Shown here: piece by piece, positions 1 through 8,540 of the stretch
Layout of the letters: every line of letters begins with the position of its first letter
Position numbering within the stretch: the stretch's first letter is position 1
NCBI RefSeq assembly: GCF_052065755.1
Contig: NZ_JBQHTK010000013.1
Coordinates: forward strand, 1 to 64,000
DNA from: Allocoprococcus sp004560705
Lineage (GTDB): Bacteria; Bacillota; Clostridia; Lachnospirales; Lachnospiraceae
DNA: 64,000 nucleotides
Direction of reading: 5' to 3'
The notes under the pieces: model-generated
Databases searched by the model: none
Seen by the model: only the letters and a program-made list of their open reading frames with translations
What the model was told of the DNA's origin: nothing
Position numbers and translations under genes: made by a program

Positions 1-112
1 GCAGAAAATCCTCTATTGGCATAAGAATATGGGAAGGGTATAGTTACAATCGACACCAAATATACCGAAAACTACGGTAGAAACTTATAAATAGCAACAA
101 AAAGCAAAAAAA

Positions 113-165
113 GGACGTTCGATGCCAGGGCTTTTGACCCCAGCATCGTGGCAAAAGGAACGTCC
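113..165 (-). terminator. Rho-independent terminator of the fructokinase operon
   Basis: Read on the minus strand, an 8-bp outer stem GGACGTTC/GAACGTCC encloses an inner GATGC/GCATC stem and is followed by a run of seven T. It begins directly after the fructokinase stop codon. The inner loop contains GGGGTCAAAAG, a motif that recurs in the dispersed repeats at 2257 and 42844. Confidence 0.85.
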
Positions 166-1122
166 CTATATCATTGCTTCAATCTCTTCTTTTTCAGGCA
201 TGGAACGAATCGCACCTTTCTTGGTGGTAATCAGAGAAGCGGCCGCATTTGCAAAAGTCAGCATCTCTTTCAGATTCTCTTCGCTCAAATCTTCGATGCC
301 ATGTTCCAGCACATAGTTCAGAACGCTTCCACAGAAGGTATCTCCGGCTCCTGTAGTGTCAGCTACATGTTCCTGAGCAAATCCCGGAACTTCGACGCGA
401 AGATCTTTATAATATGCGCGGCTTCCATCTTTTCCTAATGTCAGGCATACCAGTGGAATCTGGAAGCGGTCACGGATGATCTGAATTCCTTCGTCATAAT
501 CCTCTACTCCTGTAATAAACTGAATTTCATTATCAGAAATCTTCAGAATATCGCAGTGTTCCATTGCAGCCAGGATCTGTTCTTTAGCCAAGTCAAGTGA
601 ACTCCACAGCGGCGGGCGAAGATTCGGATCCAGTGAAATAAGAAGTCCGTTCTTTTTCGCAAGTTCTACTGCTTTCTTGGTTGCTTCTCTTACATCGTCA
701 TGTGTCATGGAAAGTGTTCCGAAGTGGAAGATTCTTGCTTTGGCAATCGCTTCCTCGTCAATTTCCTCTTTCTTCAACATCATATCTGCTCCCGGTTTCC
801 GGTAAAATGAGAATTCTCTATCGCCATCCGGGAAAGTATGTACAAACGCAAGTGTTGTATTGATTTCTTTGTCAACTAATAAGTTGTCAGAATTAATCCC
901 TGCCTCTTCGATTGTTTCCCGAAGCAGACGGCCAAACTGGTCATCCCCTACTTTGCCGATGAATGCTGTCTTCTTCCCAAGCTTACGCAGTATTGCCAGA
1001 ACGTTGCAAGGTGCTCCACCCGGATTCGCCTCAAACAGATTATTTCCCTGTTCACTCTTTCCATTCATCGTGAAATCGATCAACAATTCTCCCAGTGCAA
1101 TTACGTCAAATTCTTTTTCCAT
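166..1122 (-). CDS. scrK: PfkB-family carbohydrate kinase, probable fructokinase
   Basis: This 318-residue protein is a ribokinase/PfkB-type sugar kinase, most likely phosphorylating fructose to fructose 6-phosphate in the cytoplasm. The N-terminal substrate region has the GGAPCN motif near residue 35. The C-terminal PfkB signature DTTGAGDTF, with the catalytic Asp, begins near residue 255. Length is normal for a fructokinase. The start is supported by AAGGAGG eight bases upstream. It is the last gene of a three-gene operon behind the pyridoxal kinase and a TIGR04076-like gene, and ends at a strong terminator. The family assignment is firm; fructose as substrate is inferred from overall similarity to ScrK proteins. 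Confidence 0.85.
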   Translation of the reverse strand: MEKEFDVIALGELLIDFTMNGKSEQGNNLFEANPGGAPCNVLAILRKLGKKTAFIGKVGDDQFGRLLRETIEEAGINSDNLLVDKEINTTLAFVHTFPDGDREFSFYRKPGADMMLKKEEIDEEAIAKARIFHFGTLSMTHDDVREATKKAVELAKKNGLLISLDPNLRPPLWSSLDLAKEQILAAMEHCDILKISDNEIQFITGVEDYDEGIQIIRDRFQIPLVCLTLGKDGSRAYYKDLRVEVPGFAQEHVADTTGAGDTFCGSVLNYVLEHGIEDLSEENLKEMLTFANAAASLITTKKGAIRSMPEKEEIEAMI

Positions 1123-1136
1123 GATTTTTCTCCTCC

Positions 1137-1409
1137 TTAAATTTCTTTTTCCGCGATGCGCTCTATTTTAAATACGTTCAGCGTATCCACATCCGGACAG
1201 GCAAACACAGCCGTCCCTTTCTCCTGCCCGGGTATTTCTCCGCCATACCGCAGAATATCAATATATGGAAATGCAACATGCATCGCCATCGGACACAGTT
1301 CCCCTCTCTGGGTGTCAAAATCAAAGCTTTCTCCGATCTGGTGTCCTCGATGGCATCCTTTAGGACCTTTTCGGTCTATCAATGTTATTTTTATTTTTGG
1401 TCTTCCCAT
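1137..1409 (-). CDS. TIGR04076-like small protein
   Basis: A 90-residue protein of unknown function. It resembles the TIGR04076 family: a short N-terminal beta strand (KIKITLIDR), a central CPMAMHVAFPYID region and an ending with CPD and FKIERI. These proteins are small and cytoplasmic and have no assigned reaction. Its ATG overlaps the stop of the upstream kinase by one base (TGATG), so translation is probably coupled. The fructokinase starts 14 bases after its stop. The family call rests on remembered motif layout and would need a profile search. Confidence 0.6.
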   Translation of the reverse strand: MGRPKIKITLIDRKGPKGCHRGHQIGESFDFDTQRGELCPMAMHVAFPYIDILRYGGEIPGQEKGTAVFACPDVDTLNVFKIERIAEKEI

Positions 1410-2227
1410 CAGTCCAATACCTCCAGACAGCTTTCAATCGGAATTCCTTTAAATTTGTCCTCATTGTTTTGATTCATGGAAATCAATGCTTTTGTGGCAT
1501 CCATTGCTTTCTCGGTACTTTCAATCAGCGTTTTTCCTTCTAATAATTTCCCCATAAACACGGAGGAGAAAATATCTCCCGTGCCCGGGAAGCGTACCGG
1601 AATGCTGGTAAATGGACGAATACTTCTTTCCTTCGTCTGATAATCATATACGATCACCGCTTCCTTGTGATCAACCACCGCACTTGTAACCACAATCGAA
1701 TGAGCTCCCTGGGCAAGCAGCTTCTCAATCAGACAATCCGCTTCCTCCAGCGTCATGCCATCTTCTTTATACTGCTCCCCGGCAAGACATGCTGCTTCTG
1801 TATAATTCGGCACGATATAATCTGCCACCTTTACCAGTTCCTTCATATGGGATATGGTCTGCTCCGTCACGCCGTTATAAAGCTTTCCTTCGTCCCCCAT
1901 GATCGGATCCACAAAGATTCTCGTTCCTTTCCTGCTCTGCTGTCTGCAGAATTCTGCCACAAGCTTTGCCTGCCTTTCCGATACGATAAATCCGGTAGAT
2001 ACCGCATCAAAAGAAAATCCCAGTTCATCCCAGATCTTCATGGTATGCTCCATATAATCCGTCGTTTCCAGTATATCAAATTTTCCGTAGTCAAGGGTAT
2101 TTGACACCAACGCGGTCGGAAGATTATAAATATGATGACGCATGTGGGAAAGTACCGGTATCATTGCAGATAAAGCAACTTTACCGTATCCGGCCATATC
2201 ATTGATCAGTAAAATCTGTTTACTCAT
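1409..2227 (-). CDS. pdxY: Pyridoxamine/pyridoxal kinase
   Basis: A ribokinase-fold vitamin B6 kinase that makes pyridoxal 5'-phosphate from pyridoxal with ATP. From the chosen start it has 272 residues. It opens with LLINDMAGYGKVAL, the substrate loop of PdxK/PdxY proteins. It carries the mid-protein VDPIMGD motif and a C-terminal FPGTGDIFSS motif holding the catalytic Asp. The ATG at 2227 is preferred over the upstream in-frame start at 2275 because AGGAGAGG precedes it and the family begins at this point. It heads the operon with the TIGR04076-like gene and fructokinase. Whether to use pdxK or pdxY is a matter of convention. Confidence 0.85.
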   Translation of the reverse strand: MSKQILLINDMAGYGKVALSAMIPVLSHMRHHIYNLPTALVSNTLDYGKFDILETTDYMEHTMKIWDELGFSFDAVSTGFIVSERQAKLVAEFCRQQSRKGTRIFVDPIMGDEGKLYNGVTEQTISHMKELVKVADYIVPNYTEAACLAGEQYKEDGMTLEEADCLIEKLLAQGAHSIVVTSAVVDHKEAVIVYDYQTKERSIRPFTSIPVRFPGTGDIFSSVFMGKLLEGKTLIESTEKAMDATKALISMNQNNEDKFKGIPIESCLEVLD

Positions 2228-2256
2228 AACTGTCCGCCTCTCCTTTTGCCTAAATT

Positions 2257-2335
2257 CATATGATGTAGGGATCAAAAGGTATTTCGCCCCCTATGATACA
2301 CGGATTTCTCCGCGCTTTGTGCTCTCGAAATCCTA
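2257..2335 (+). repeat. 79-bp dispersed palindromic repeat, copy A
   Basis: This segment matches the reverse complement of 42844-42922 with six differences over 79 bases and no gaps. It can fold into two hairpins. The first has arms around GGGATC/CCCCCTA (TAGGGGTC/GACCCCTA in the other copy). The second has a perfect 7-bp stem GGATTTC/GAAATCC. It lies between the GH31 gene stop and the pyridoxal kinase start, where the kinase promoter would be expected. No transposase is linked to either copy. Confidence 0.85.
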
Positions 2336-2397
2336 TCATCATTCATATACCTAGATTATAAAATACATTTCCGCTCAGTGCAAGCGTCAGGTTCCTA

Positions 2398-2441
2398 AAA
2401 CAGGCTTCACTCCTTCCTTTCGGAAAGAATAAAGCCTGTTT
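2398..2441 (-). terminator. Terminator of the GH31 gene
   Basis: A perfect 10-bp stem AAACAGGCTT/AAGCCTGTTT with an inner GGAA/TTCC pairing lies 2 bases past the alpha-glucosidase stop. On the minus strand it is followed by a short T run. Confidence 0.75.
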
Positions 2442-2443
2442 CT

Positions 2444-4492
2444 TTATCTTGATAATTCTTCTTTTGACCGTCTTACTAATTTCCACTCTTCCTGTGGTAT
2501 ATACTCTTTGGAAATTCCATCGTCCGTATAGAGCACATACTCCGCATACTCATCCGCAAATCCAATCCATTCCAGACGATTTTCATCCACGTCGGAAACG
2601 GATTTTACATTTTCATCAAGAACCGCAAACGGAAGCATATGATTTTTCTTTACAAAAATAACGACCTCATCCAGCGCAACATCCACATAATGATGTCCCT
2701 TTCCCAGAACCTGACTGGTTCTGTCTTCCGGTGACTTCATACGCACCATCAGCATTTCTTCCGGCAGGTATACATAACGTCCCTTTGCATTCTGCGTATA
2801 GACCGGAGCAATCATGATGCTGTCACCGACCAGAAGCTGGTCTTCCACACGATAAGCCTGCGAATCTTCCGGATAGTCAAATGACAGCGGTCTGAAATAC
2901 ATCTCATCGCTCAGTACAGCCTTCATATATTCACTGTAAAGATACGGAACCAGGCTGTACCGGATACGGATGATATTCCGGAATTCCGGAATTCTGTCAA
3001 ACTGGTAAACTTCCTGTTCTCTTGTTCCAAGTGCCGCGTGATTTCGCATCAGTGGTGTAAACATACCGAATTCCAGCCAGCGCATCAGCAAATCTTCCGT
3101 AGTATCACTTCCAAAACCTCCAATATCAGAACCTGTATACAGGATACCGACCATATTCAGTGACGGCATCTGCTGCATACTTGTCAGAATCTGACTCCAC
3201 CAGGAATTATTGTCACCTGTCCAGATTCCTCCATAGCGGTGCATTCCGATATAGGACGAACGGGAAAATAACAAAGTCCTCTTTTCCGGAGCAATTTTCT
3301 CAAATGCTTCTGCCGCCGCTCTTGTCATATTAAATCCATAAAGATTATGCACCTTCTCATGGCAGATCCATTTGCCATCCATATTATGGTAGAAGCTCTT
3401 GTAGTCTTCCGGACTGTTGGACAATCCCATAACCAGATCTTTGATATGGGAAAATGAATTAAGATCCAGATTTTCATCCTTCATGGAAAGCAGCTCTTCA
3501 AACGCCTTTTTTAGCCGCTCTTCCGAATAGAAAATAGCCGGTTCATTCATATCATTCCAGAAACCTTCTATTCCCTGTTCCATCAGCCATCTGTATTTTC
3601 CGCCGAACCATTCTCTGGCTTTTGAGTTCAGAACATCCGGAAAATGTACTTTTCCAGGCCATACTGCTGCCACAAAATCTTTTCCATTCTCATCCTTGCA
3701 GAAATAATTTTCCTTCACACCTTCTTCGTAAATCGGATAGTCTTTCTCAATTTTTACGCCGGCATCGATGATCGGCACAAGATGTACTCCCTCTGATTTC
3801 ATCTCAGAGGTAAATCCCTCAAAATCAGGAAACTTTTCCGTGTCTACCGTAAAATCTTTAAATCTTTCCATATAGTCGATATCAAGATATACTGCATCCA
3901 GCGGAATTCCGTTTTCACGATGTCCTTCTACAACTTTCCGAATGTCACTTTCGCTTTGATAACCCCACCGTGACTGCTGATAGCCAAAAGCCCACTTCGG
4001 AGCAACATAACTTTGCCCGATCAGTTTACGGAACTGTTTCACAATATCCTTCAGGTTTTCACCTTCAATGACATAGATTACACAATTTTCTTCTGCCGTG
4101 ATCACAAGCTCATCCAGATGTGTTTCCCCTACATCAAATACAACTTTTCCCGGATCATCCACAAAAATACCGAAAGATTTTTCTTTCTTTTCTGCACGAT
4201 TCTCTCTGCATAAGATCATAAAATTATGCACACCATATAAAGAATGCTTATTTTCCGTATGTACCGGATCATCCGTGGCATCGCTGACATAAGAAAATCC
4301 TCTTTTGTTGATGCCGCGCACCTGTTCGCCAAGTCCATACACAATATCATCTTCATCCATTCTGCAGCTGAGTCGGATCATCTCCTCTTTCACTTCCAGA
4401 TCCATCACCGCAATCTCCTGATCACATTCCGGAAGCTCCATCACAACCGCTCCCGTCTCAATCGGCTCTCCGAATATATATTTCCTGATCAT
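2444..4492 (-). CDS. Glycoside hydrolase family 31 alpha-glucosidase
   Basis: A 682-residue cytoplasmic GH31 enzyme, expected to release glucose from alpha-linked oligosaccharides such as isomaltose or maltose. The N-terminal beta-sandwich is followed by the catalytic barrel. The nucleophile is predicted to be Asp314 in FWNDMNEP and the acid/base Asp427 in WTGDNNS. The 113-residue spacing equals that recalled for the Ruminococcus obeum enzyme Ro-alphaG1 (307 and 420). HDIGGF-type sequence IGGFGSDTTEDLL follows. The ATG at 4492 is chosen over an upstream in-frame start at 4591 because AGGAGGG precedes it and the earlier residues are not family-like. There is no signal peptide. It appears to be transcribed alone. 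Substrate specificity is inferred, and alpha-xylosidase activity cannot be excluded. Confidence 0.88.
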   Translation of the reverse strand: MIRKYIFGEPIETGAVVMELPECDQEIAVMDLEVKEEMIRLSCRMDEDDIVYGLGEQVRGINKRGFSYVSDATDDPVHTENKHSLYGVHNFMILCRENRAEKKEKSFGIFVDDPGKVVFDVGETHLDELVITAEENCVIYVIEGENLKDIVKQFRKLIGQSYVAPKWAFGYQQSRWGYQSESDIRKVVEGHRENGIPLDAVYLDIDYMERFKDFTVDTEKFPDFEGFTSEMKSEGVHLVPIIDAGVKIEKDYPIYEEGVKENYFCKDENGKDFVAAVWPGKVHFPDVLNSKAREWFGGKYRWLMEQGIEGFWNDMNEPAIFYSEERLKKAFEELLSMKDENLDLNSFSHIKDLVMGLSNSPEDYKSFYHNMDGKWICHEKVHNLYGFNMTRAAAEAFEKIAPEKRTLLFSRSSYIGMHRYGGIWTGDNNSWWSQILTSMQQMPSLNMVGILYTGSDIGGFGSDTTEDLLMRWLEFGMFTPLMRNHAALGTREQEVYQFDRIPEFRNIIRIRYSLVPYLYSEYMKAVLSDEMYFRPLSFDYPEDSQAYRVEDQLLVGDSIMIAPVYTQNAKGRYVYLPEEMLMVRMKSPEDRTSQVLGKGHHYVDVALDEVVIFVKKNHMLPFAVLDENVKSVSDVDENRLEWIGFADEYAEYVLYTDDGISKEYIPQEEWKLVRRSKEELSR

Positions 4493-4606
4493 GTTCTTTC
4501 CCTCCTGAAATGACAGCTCATCATTTAATCTACATTCATTATACACGGCACATAGGACGATTTCTTGTATTATTCGTTCTAAAAATAACACAATATTATC
4601 CTTTTT

Positions 4607-5361
4607 CTACAATTTCAGACTTCTTGCCGCCTTATACCCATATTTTTCTTCCGCCTCCAGAACCGCACGGTTTACCGCTTTCCCAACCACATGCGCCGCC
4701 AGCGTTCCTACAACGTCCGGATTTGATTTTACTTTTCCGACCGAAAGCGCATAGATGGAATCCCCATCCATAGAAGTATTCACCGGGCGAATGGTCCGGG
4801 CAAGTCCGTTGCTTGCCATGGCCGCCACTTTATTCATCTCTGCTTTATCAAGCCCTGCATTCGTAATAACAGCGCCAATAGAAGTGTTAAACGCGAACTT
4901 ACTTGCAATCTGAAGCAGTTTTACCATTTCCTCCTCGCTGGAAATCATTCCGTCTTTTTTGCTGTTGAGAAGCCCTGCAAGCTGTTTCTGGGAATCCATT
5001 TCAAACACATCTCCGATTGCGTTCACGACAACGATCGCTCCCACCTGAAGGCTTCCAACCTGCAGGCAATAGCATCCAAGTCCGGACTTCATGGCAAATT
5101 TATCCCCATGATTCTTACCGACAGTGGCGCCCATTCCGGCACCTACATTTCCATTACGCTCCATATTTTTCTCACTGTCCAAACAGGCCGCGTAACCCAT
5201 CGCAGCATCAGGACGCACTTTCCCGCTCGCACATCCACGCCGCAAGGTGCTTTTTTATCACAAATAATAACACTGCATCCCGTGCCATGTTCTTCATTCT
5301 GCGCATGGCCGATGCGTATATTTTTTATACTGTTAAGACTTATTTCCTTCCACTGGCTCAT
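4607..5361 (-). pseudogene. P1-family peptidase (DmpA/NylC type), internally deleted
   Basis: Both ends of a P1-family aminopeptidase are visible but in different frames. The N-terminus (KEISLNSIKNIRIGHAQ to CGVDVRAG, from 5361) breaks near 5225. It resumes one frame over with GKVRPDAAMGYAAC and runs to the C-terminus. Family members continue after GVDVR with the GTRETDLL to VPAA segment of roughly 70-80 residues, which is absent here. The nucleophile region NTSIGAVITNA, where these proenzymes self-cleave, survives in the 3' part. The combination of a missing segment and a frame change points to a deletion whose length is not a multiple of three. The downstream ORF alone (212 codons) is unlikely to be functional. 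Confidence 0.8.
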
Positions 5362-5413
5362 ATTAAATCCTCCTTAATCTGCCATTTTCTCGGAATGTAA
5401 ACGCTTCACTTAT

Positions 5414-5809
5414 CTACTTCAAATCCATCTCTCTATTAATGTGATATTCCTTATATAATGCATTTCTGAATTTCAAACCACTCGTTGCCCTGCCAAGATC
5501 ATCAATCCTGGAATCTTTGAGCAATTTCTCCGTTAATGTAGCAAAATAATTCTCTCCGGTTTTAATTCCATCTTCCACACCATCTTCATACAATTCTTCC
5601 AATGCTTTACACATATTCACAGTCTCCTCTCCCTTAGACTCAGGTATCACCTTCTTCAGCAGTCTTTTCGAATGCAGAAGCTCCGCAAATGCCTGATATG
5701 TTTCTCTATCCACACTGCAAAAATAATTCTCATGCTTTTTAACAAAATTCATCATCTGTTCTTTCTGACTTCTATATTTTAACATGCTGAAAATCTCTTG
5801 TAAATACAA
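5414..5809 (-). pseudogene. C-terminal remnant of an Rpn-type PD-(D/E)XK nuclease
   Basis: The 131-codon frame resembles the C-terminal tail of Rpn-family recombination-promoting nucleases that are common in Lachnospiraceae. It shows a charged helical stretch, MCKALEELYEDGVEDGIKTGEN, and an ending of LLKDSRIDDLGRATSG. The N-terminal catalytic PD-(D/E)XK domain is missing. The first residues overlap another gene fragment in a different frame (5772-5858), so this frame probably has no genuine start here. The family call rests on the tail only. Confidence 0.5.
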
Positions 5810-5858
5810 GGGATCCCATTGGCATTACAGCCATCTTATTCTGTTTTTGATGATTCAT
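5772..5858 (-). pseudogene. N-terminal fragment of a MATE exporter gene
   Basis: A perfect AGGAGG lies five bases before an ATG that opens a 28-codon frame. It encodes NKMAVMPMGSLVFT, the usual cytoplasmic lead-in of clostridial MATE drug/sodium antiporters. The frame then changes abruptly to unrelated residues and stops at 5772. The sequence after the break belongs to the Rpn-like remnant. It therefore looks as though a deletion joined the start of a MATE gene to the tail of a nuclease gene. The fragment is short, so the assignment is moderate. Confidence 0.45.
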
Positions 5859-5934
5859 ATTTCCTCCTGAACTCTGTTATTATTTGCATACAAAACGAGA
5901 CAAGCGCTCATTTTCTGATATATTGCATCAAAAA

Positions 5935-5979
5935 AGCGCAGGCGTAAATCCATTTTATATCCGGACTTACGCTTGCGCT
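5935..5979 (-). terminator. Terminator downstream of the amidohydrolase remnant
   Basis: A long stem of 17-base arms with three mismatches (AGCGCAGGCGTAAATCC against GGACTTACGCTTGCGCT) is followed on the minus strand by six T. It lies about 50 bases past the amidohydrolase stop. Confidence 0.8.
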
Positions 5980-6032
5980 ACTTCGATAACACAAGTATAA
6001 AAGAAAAAAATTATTTTGTCAAAAGTATTTTT

Positions 6033-6581
6033 TTAGGCTGTATATACAACTTCTCCGTCGATCATGGTCACCTGTACTTTTGCATCGGTATCCAGTCCCA
6101 GTCTTCCTTTGACCACGATGATATCCGCATCTTTTCCTGCTTCCAGGCTGCCTAAACGATCTTCCAGACCGAGCTGTCTGACCGGATTGATCGTTACCAT
6201 GCGAAGGACACGCTCCGGTTCCACACCTTCTCTGACCGCTTCGCCCATGTGATGATACAAAGACTCTTCACTCAGGATCGGAGAATCCGTAATAAGTGCA
6301 ACATTCACTCCGCGATCATCCAGCATTTTCACCGCTTCCACATCAATTTTACGGCGTTCTCCAGCCGCACGGTAGGTCGCGATTGGGCCATAGCAGATAT
6401 CACATCCACTCTCTACGATCTCATCCAAATAATCGGTGGCTCCCCATGCATGCTCCAGTGAAAACCGTACGCCATATGCGGTTGCAACCTCGATCGCCGT
6501 CAGCATATCGTACTGTGTACAGTGGATTTTACAAGGAATTTCTCCCCGAAGTGCCGGGATGATTGCTTACATATTTGCCAC
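6033..6581 (-). pseudogene. Imidazolonepropionase-like amidohydrolase, N-terminal half deleted
   Basis: The 3' part encodes the C-terminal half of a metal-dependent amidohydrolase: IPCKIHCTQYDMLTAIEVA, FSLEHAWGATDYLDEI, ITDSPIL with the metal-site Asp, and the closing LEAGKDADIIVVKG and VQVTMIDGEVVYTA. Upstream a good AAGGAGG and a GTG at 6581 begin the codons V-A-N-M, then TAA, then A-I-I-P-A-L-R in the same frame. About 190 residues, including the N-terminal HxH metal ligands of this family, are missing between start and body. The simplest reading is an internal deletion with a stop at codon 5. Its neighbours are M20 amidohydrolases and a PucR regulator. Confidence 0.75.
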
Positions 6582-6712
6582 AAATTCAGCCTCCTTCCTT
6601 TGCTATTTTTTCAACAATCTTGATAACATTATAACTTTAATATTGTAAATTGTCAATTGTTAACAATTTAAAGGGTAGCTTATCATTGCTTTTTTCACAA
6701 ACTGCACACAAA

Positions 6713-6764
6713 AACAGTGTGGATTTTGTGCATTTTATCTTATATACGCAAAATCCACACTGTT
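6713..6764 (-). terminator. Terminator of the PucR regulator gene
   Basis: A near-perfect stem of AACAGTGTGGATTTTG against CAAAATCCACACTGTT begins 12 bases after the regulator stop codon. On the minus strand it ends in a TTTTTG tail. Confidence 0.85.
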
Positions 6765-6775
6765 ATGTTTTTGTT

Positions 6776-8410
6776 TTATAGCGATAAAAACTGCAAAAGC
6801 ATCTCTATCTTGAGTCTGGAAATCCGATCTTCCAATTCCACATCCAACAGTTCCTTGATCTTGGCAATTCTCTTGCGGATCGTATTGATGTGTACATACA
6901 TTTTCTCTGCTGTAATGCTAAAGTTCATGTTATTTTCCAGATAAATCTTCAAAGTCTTCAAAAGTTCTCTGTTCTTCTCATCTTCCATAAGGATCCGGTA
7001 CTGGCTCAGCATTTCCTCCAGTTCCTCTTCTTCAATATCGATCCATGCATATGGCCCCAGCATCTCATAATCCCAGATCTGTTTTTCTGCGAACAGCTTC
7101 CTGCCCATCGTCATCACTTTCTGGCATTTCTGCACACTCTTCTTCAGCGACAGCAGATCCACAGAATCACGGCATATCGCAAATTCCAGCTCCATATTGC
7201 TGCATTTTTCTCTGACCTTAAGCCGGAACTCTTCCAAGACATTCTCCAAATATTTCAGACTACACATATCTTTTTCCTGTGTATCCCAGAGAATCATTCC
7301 ATTGTTCTCATCCAAAAACGCAAATCTCCCAAATTTAGATACCGAGCTGTCCTGAAAAGCTCTCACAAAATTCTTACGTTCGTCTCTGGCATTAACAGCT
7401 GCATCTTTCGTCTGGGCAAACATCATACAGATATATTTCTTCGACATGGGAATGCCATGCTGGCTTGCCTGATAGATCAACCGGTCCTTGTCTTTCTCAT
7501 CATAATTCAGAGCATACAAAATAAAGTTCTCAAATCCGATATTTCCGACACTTTGTGCAACCATGATCTGTTCGTACACCGATTGAAGTTCCAGGAACGC
7601 AATCCGAATCGAATACTCATCGCAATAATCTATAAATTCCTTTGACTCCATGACAACAAAGTAAGCCTGCACCACTTCATTCATGACAATGGGAATCAGA
7701 ATCCAGCTGATCCTTGGACCATCCGGGCTTTGCGGATCGATCAAACGGTATCTCATCATATTAATATGTTCACAGAGAATATGTCTTGTGTGTTCCATGG
7801 AAGGATTCCAGTAATCCTCATCCTTCAAATGGGAATCATCCGATATTCTTCTGAAGTTTGCAGAACTGTAATACGCCTTTTCTTCGCTGATATCATAGAG
7901 AAAAGCCGGGAAATGCATCTCCAACTCTACAGCCTGAAGAATTTTTTTGATTTTCCTTTCTTTAAAATCCAGATTAGACAGCTGAAACACACTGTCATTC
8001 TGAATTCGGAATCTTCGAAATGCCTGGTTCATCACAGTCACATTAATCTGATTAATGACATCCATGAACGCAATTTCAAATGGCATGCTGATGAGCGGTA
8101 CATCGTGTTTCTCAAACAATTCGATCACATGCTCCGGAATCTCATCCATGTATCGCGCCCTCTTAATCATAAGTCCGGCTGTACGCTGCATGATCCCGTT
8201 CTTAAATCCGTCATCCAAACAGTGAGGCTCCTTCGAAAGCGCATATCCCGACGTCATCGAAAGTTCTTTTCCCTTAGCCCATCGAAAGGCATCCGGAGAA
8301 TCCATAACTGCGATTCCCTGCACTTCTTTAGACAATCCATTCTTTCCGGCCACCACATGAAAATCTTTAAAAAAATCCAAGGCCAACAGTTGATACAATG
8401 CTATTCCCAT
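6776..8410 (-). CDS. PucR-family transcriptional regulator
   Basis: A 544-residue DNA-binding regulator. The N-terminal PucR ligand domain (LLALDFFKDFHVVAGKNGL to VPLISMPFEIAF) is followed by a middle region and a C-terminal PucR-type helix-turn-helix. The last domain reads LENNMNFSITAEKMYVHINTIRKRIAKIKELL. PucR proteins usually respond to small nitrogen compounds such as purine breakdown products or amino acids and activate nearby catabolic genes. The ATG at 8410 has AGGTGG eight bases upstream; a longer in-frame start at 8446 lacks one. It lies directly downstream of an M20 hydrolase and the DUF5058 pair, which are its likely targets. The ligand is unknown. Confidence 0.85.
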   Translation of the reverse strand: MGIALYQLLALDFFKDFHVVAGKNGLSKEVQGIAVMDSPDAFRWAKGKELSMTSGYALSKEPHCLDDGFKNGIMQRTAGLMIKRARYMDEIPEHVIELFEKHDVPLISMPFEIAFMDVINQINVTVMNQAFRRFRIQNDSVFQLSNLDFKERKIKKILQAVELEMHFPAFLYDISEEKAYYSSANFRRISDDSHLKDEDYWNPSMEHTRHILCEHINMMRYRLIDPQSPDGPRISWILIPIVMNEVVQAYFVVMESKEFIDYCDEYSIRIAFLELQSVYEQIMVAQSVGNIGFENFILYALNYDEKDKDRLIYQASQHGIPMSKKYICMMFAQTKDAAVNARDERKNFVRAFQDSSVSKFGRFAFLDENNGMILWDTQEKDMCSLKYLENVLEEFRLKVREKCSNMELEFAICRDSVDLLSLKKSVQKCQKVMTMGRKLFAEKQIWDYEMLGPYAWIDIEEEELEEMLSQYRILMEDEKNRELLKTLKIYLENNMNFSITAEKMYVHINTIRKRIAKIKELLDVELEDRISRLKIEMLLQFLSL

Positions 8411-8465
8411 ATTTCTTTCCACCTTTTGTAAAACAAGCCAATCCAATTGTATCCAAATTTAAAAC

Positions 8466-8515
8466 AAGTGTAACATTCGCCTTGACTTGATGTCAAGAAT
8501 ACGATTGTTACACTT
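8466..8515 (-). terminator. Long hairpin between the M20 gene and pucR
   Basis: Outer arms AAGTGTAAC/GTTACACTT and perfect inner arms CTTGAC/GTCAAG form a two-part hairpin in the 130-bp gap. On the minus strand it is followed by GTTTTAAATTT. It probably ends the M20 transcript, but its position ahead of pucR also fits an operator. Confidence 0.55.
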
Positions 8516-8540
8516 ATTTATGATTCATGATTTCTCCGGA

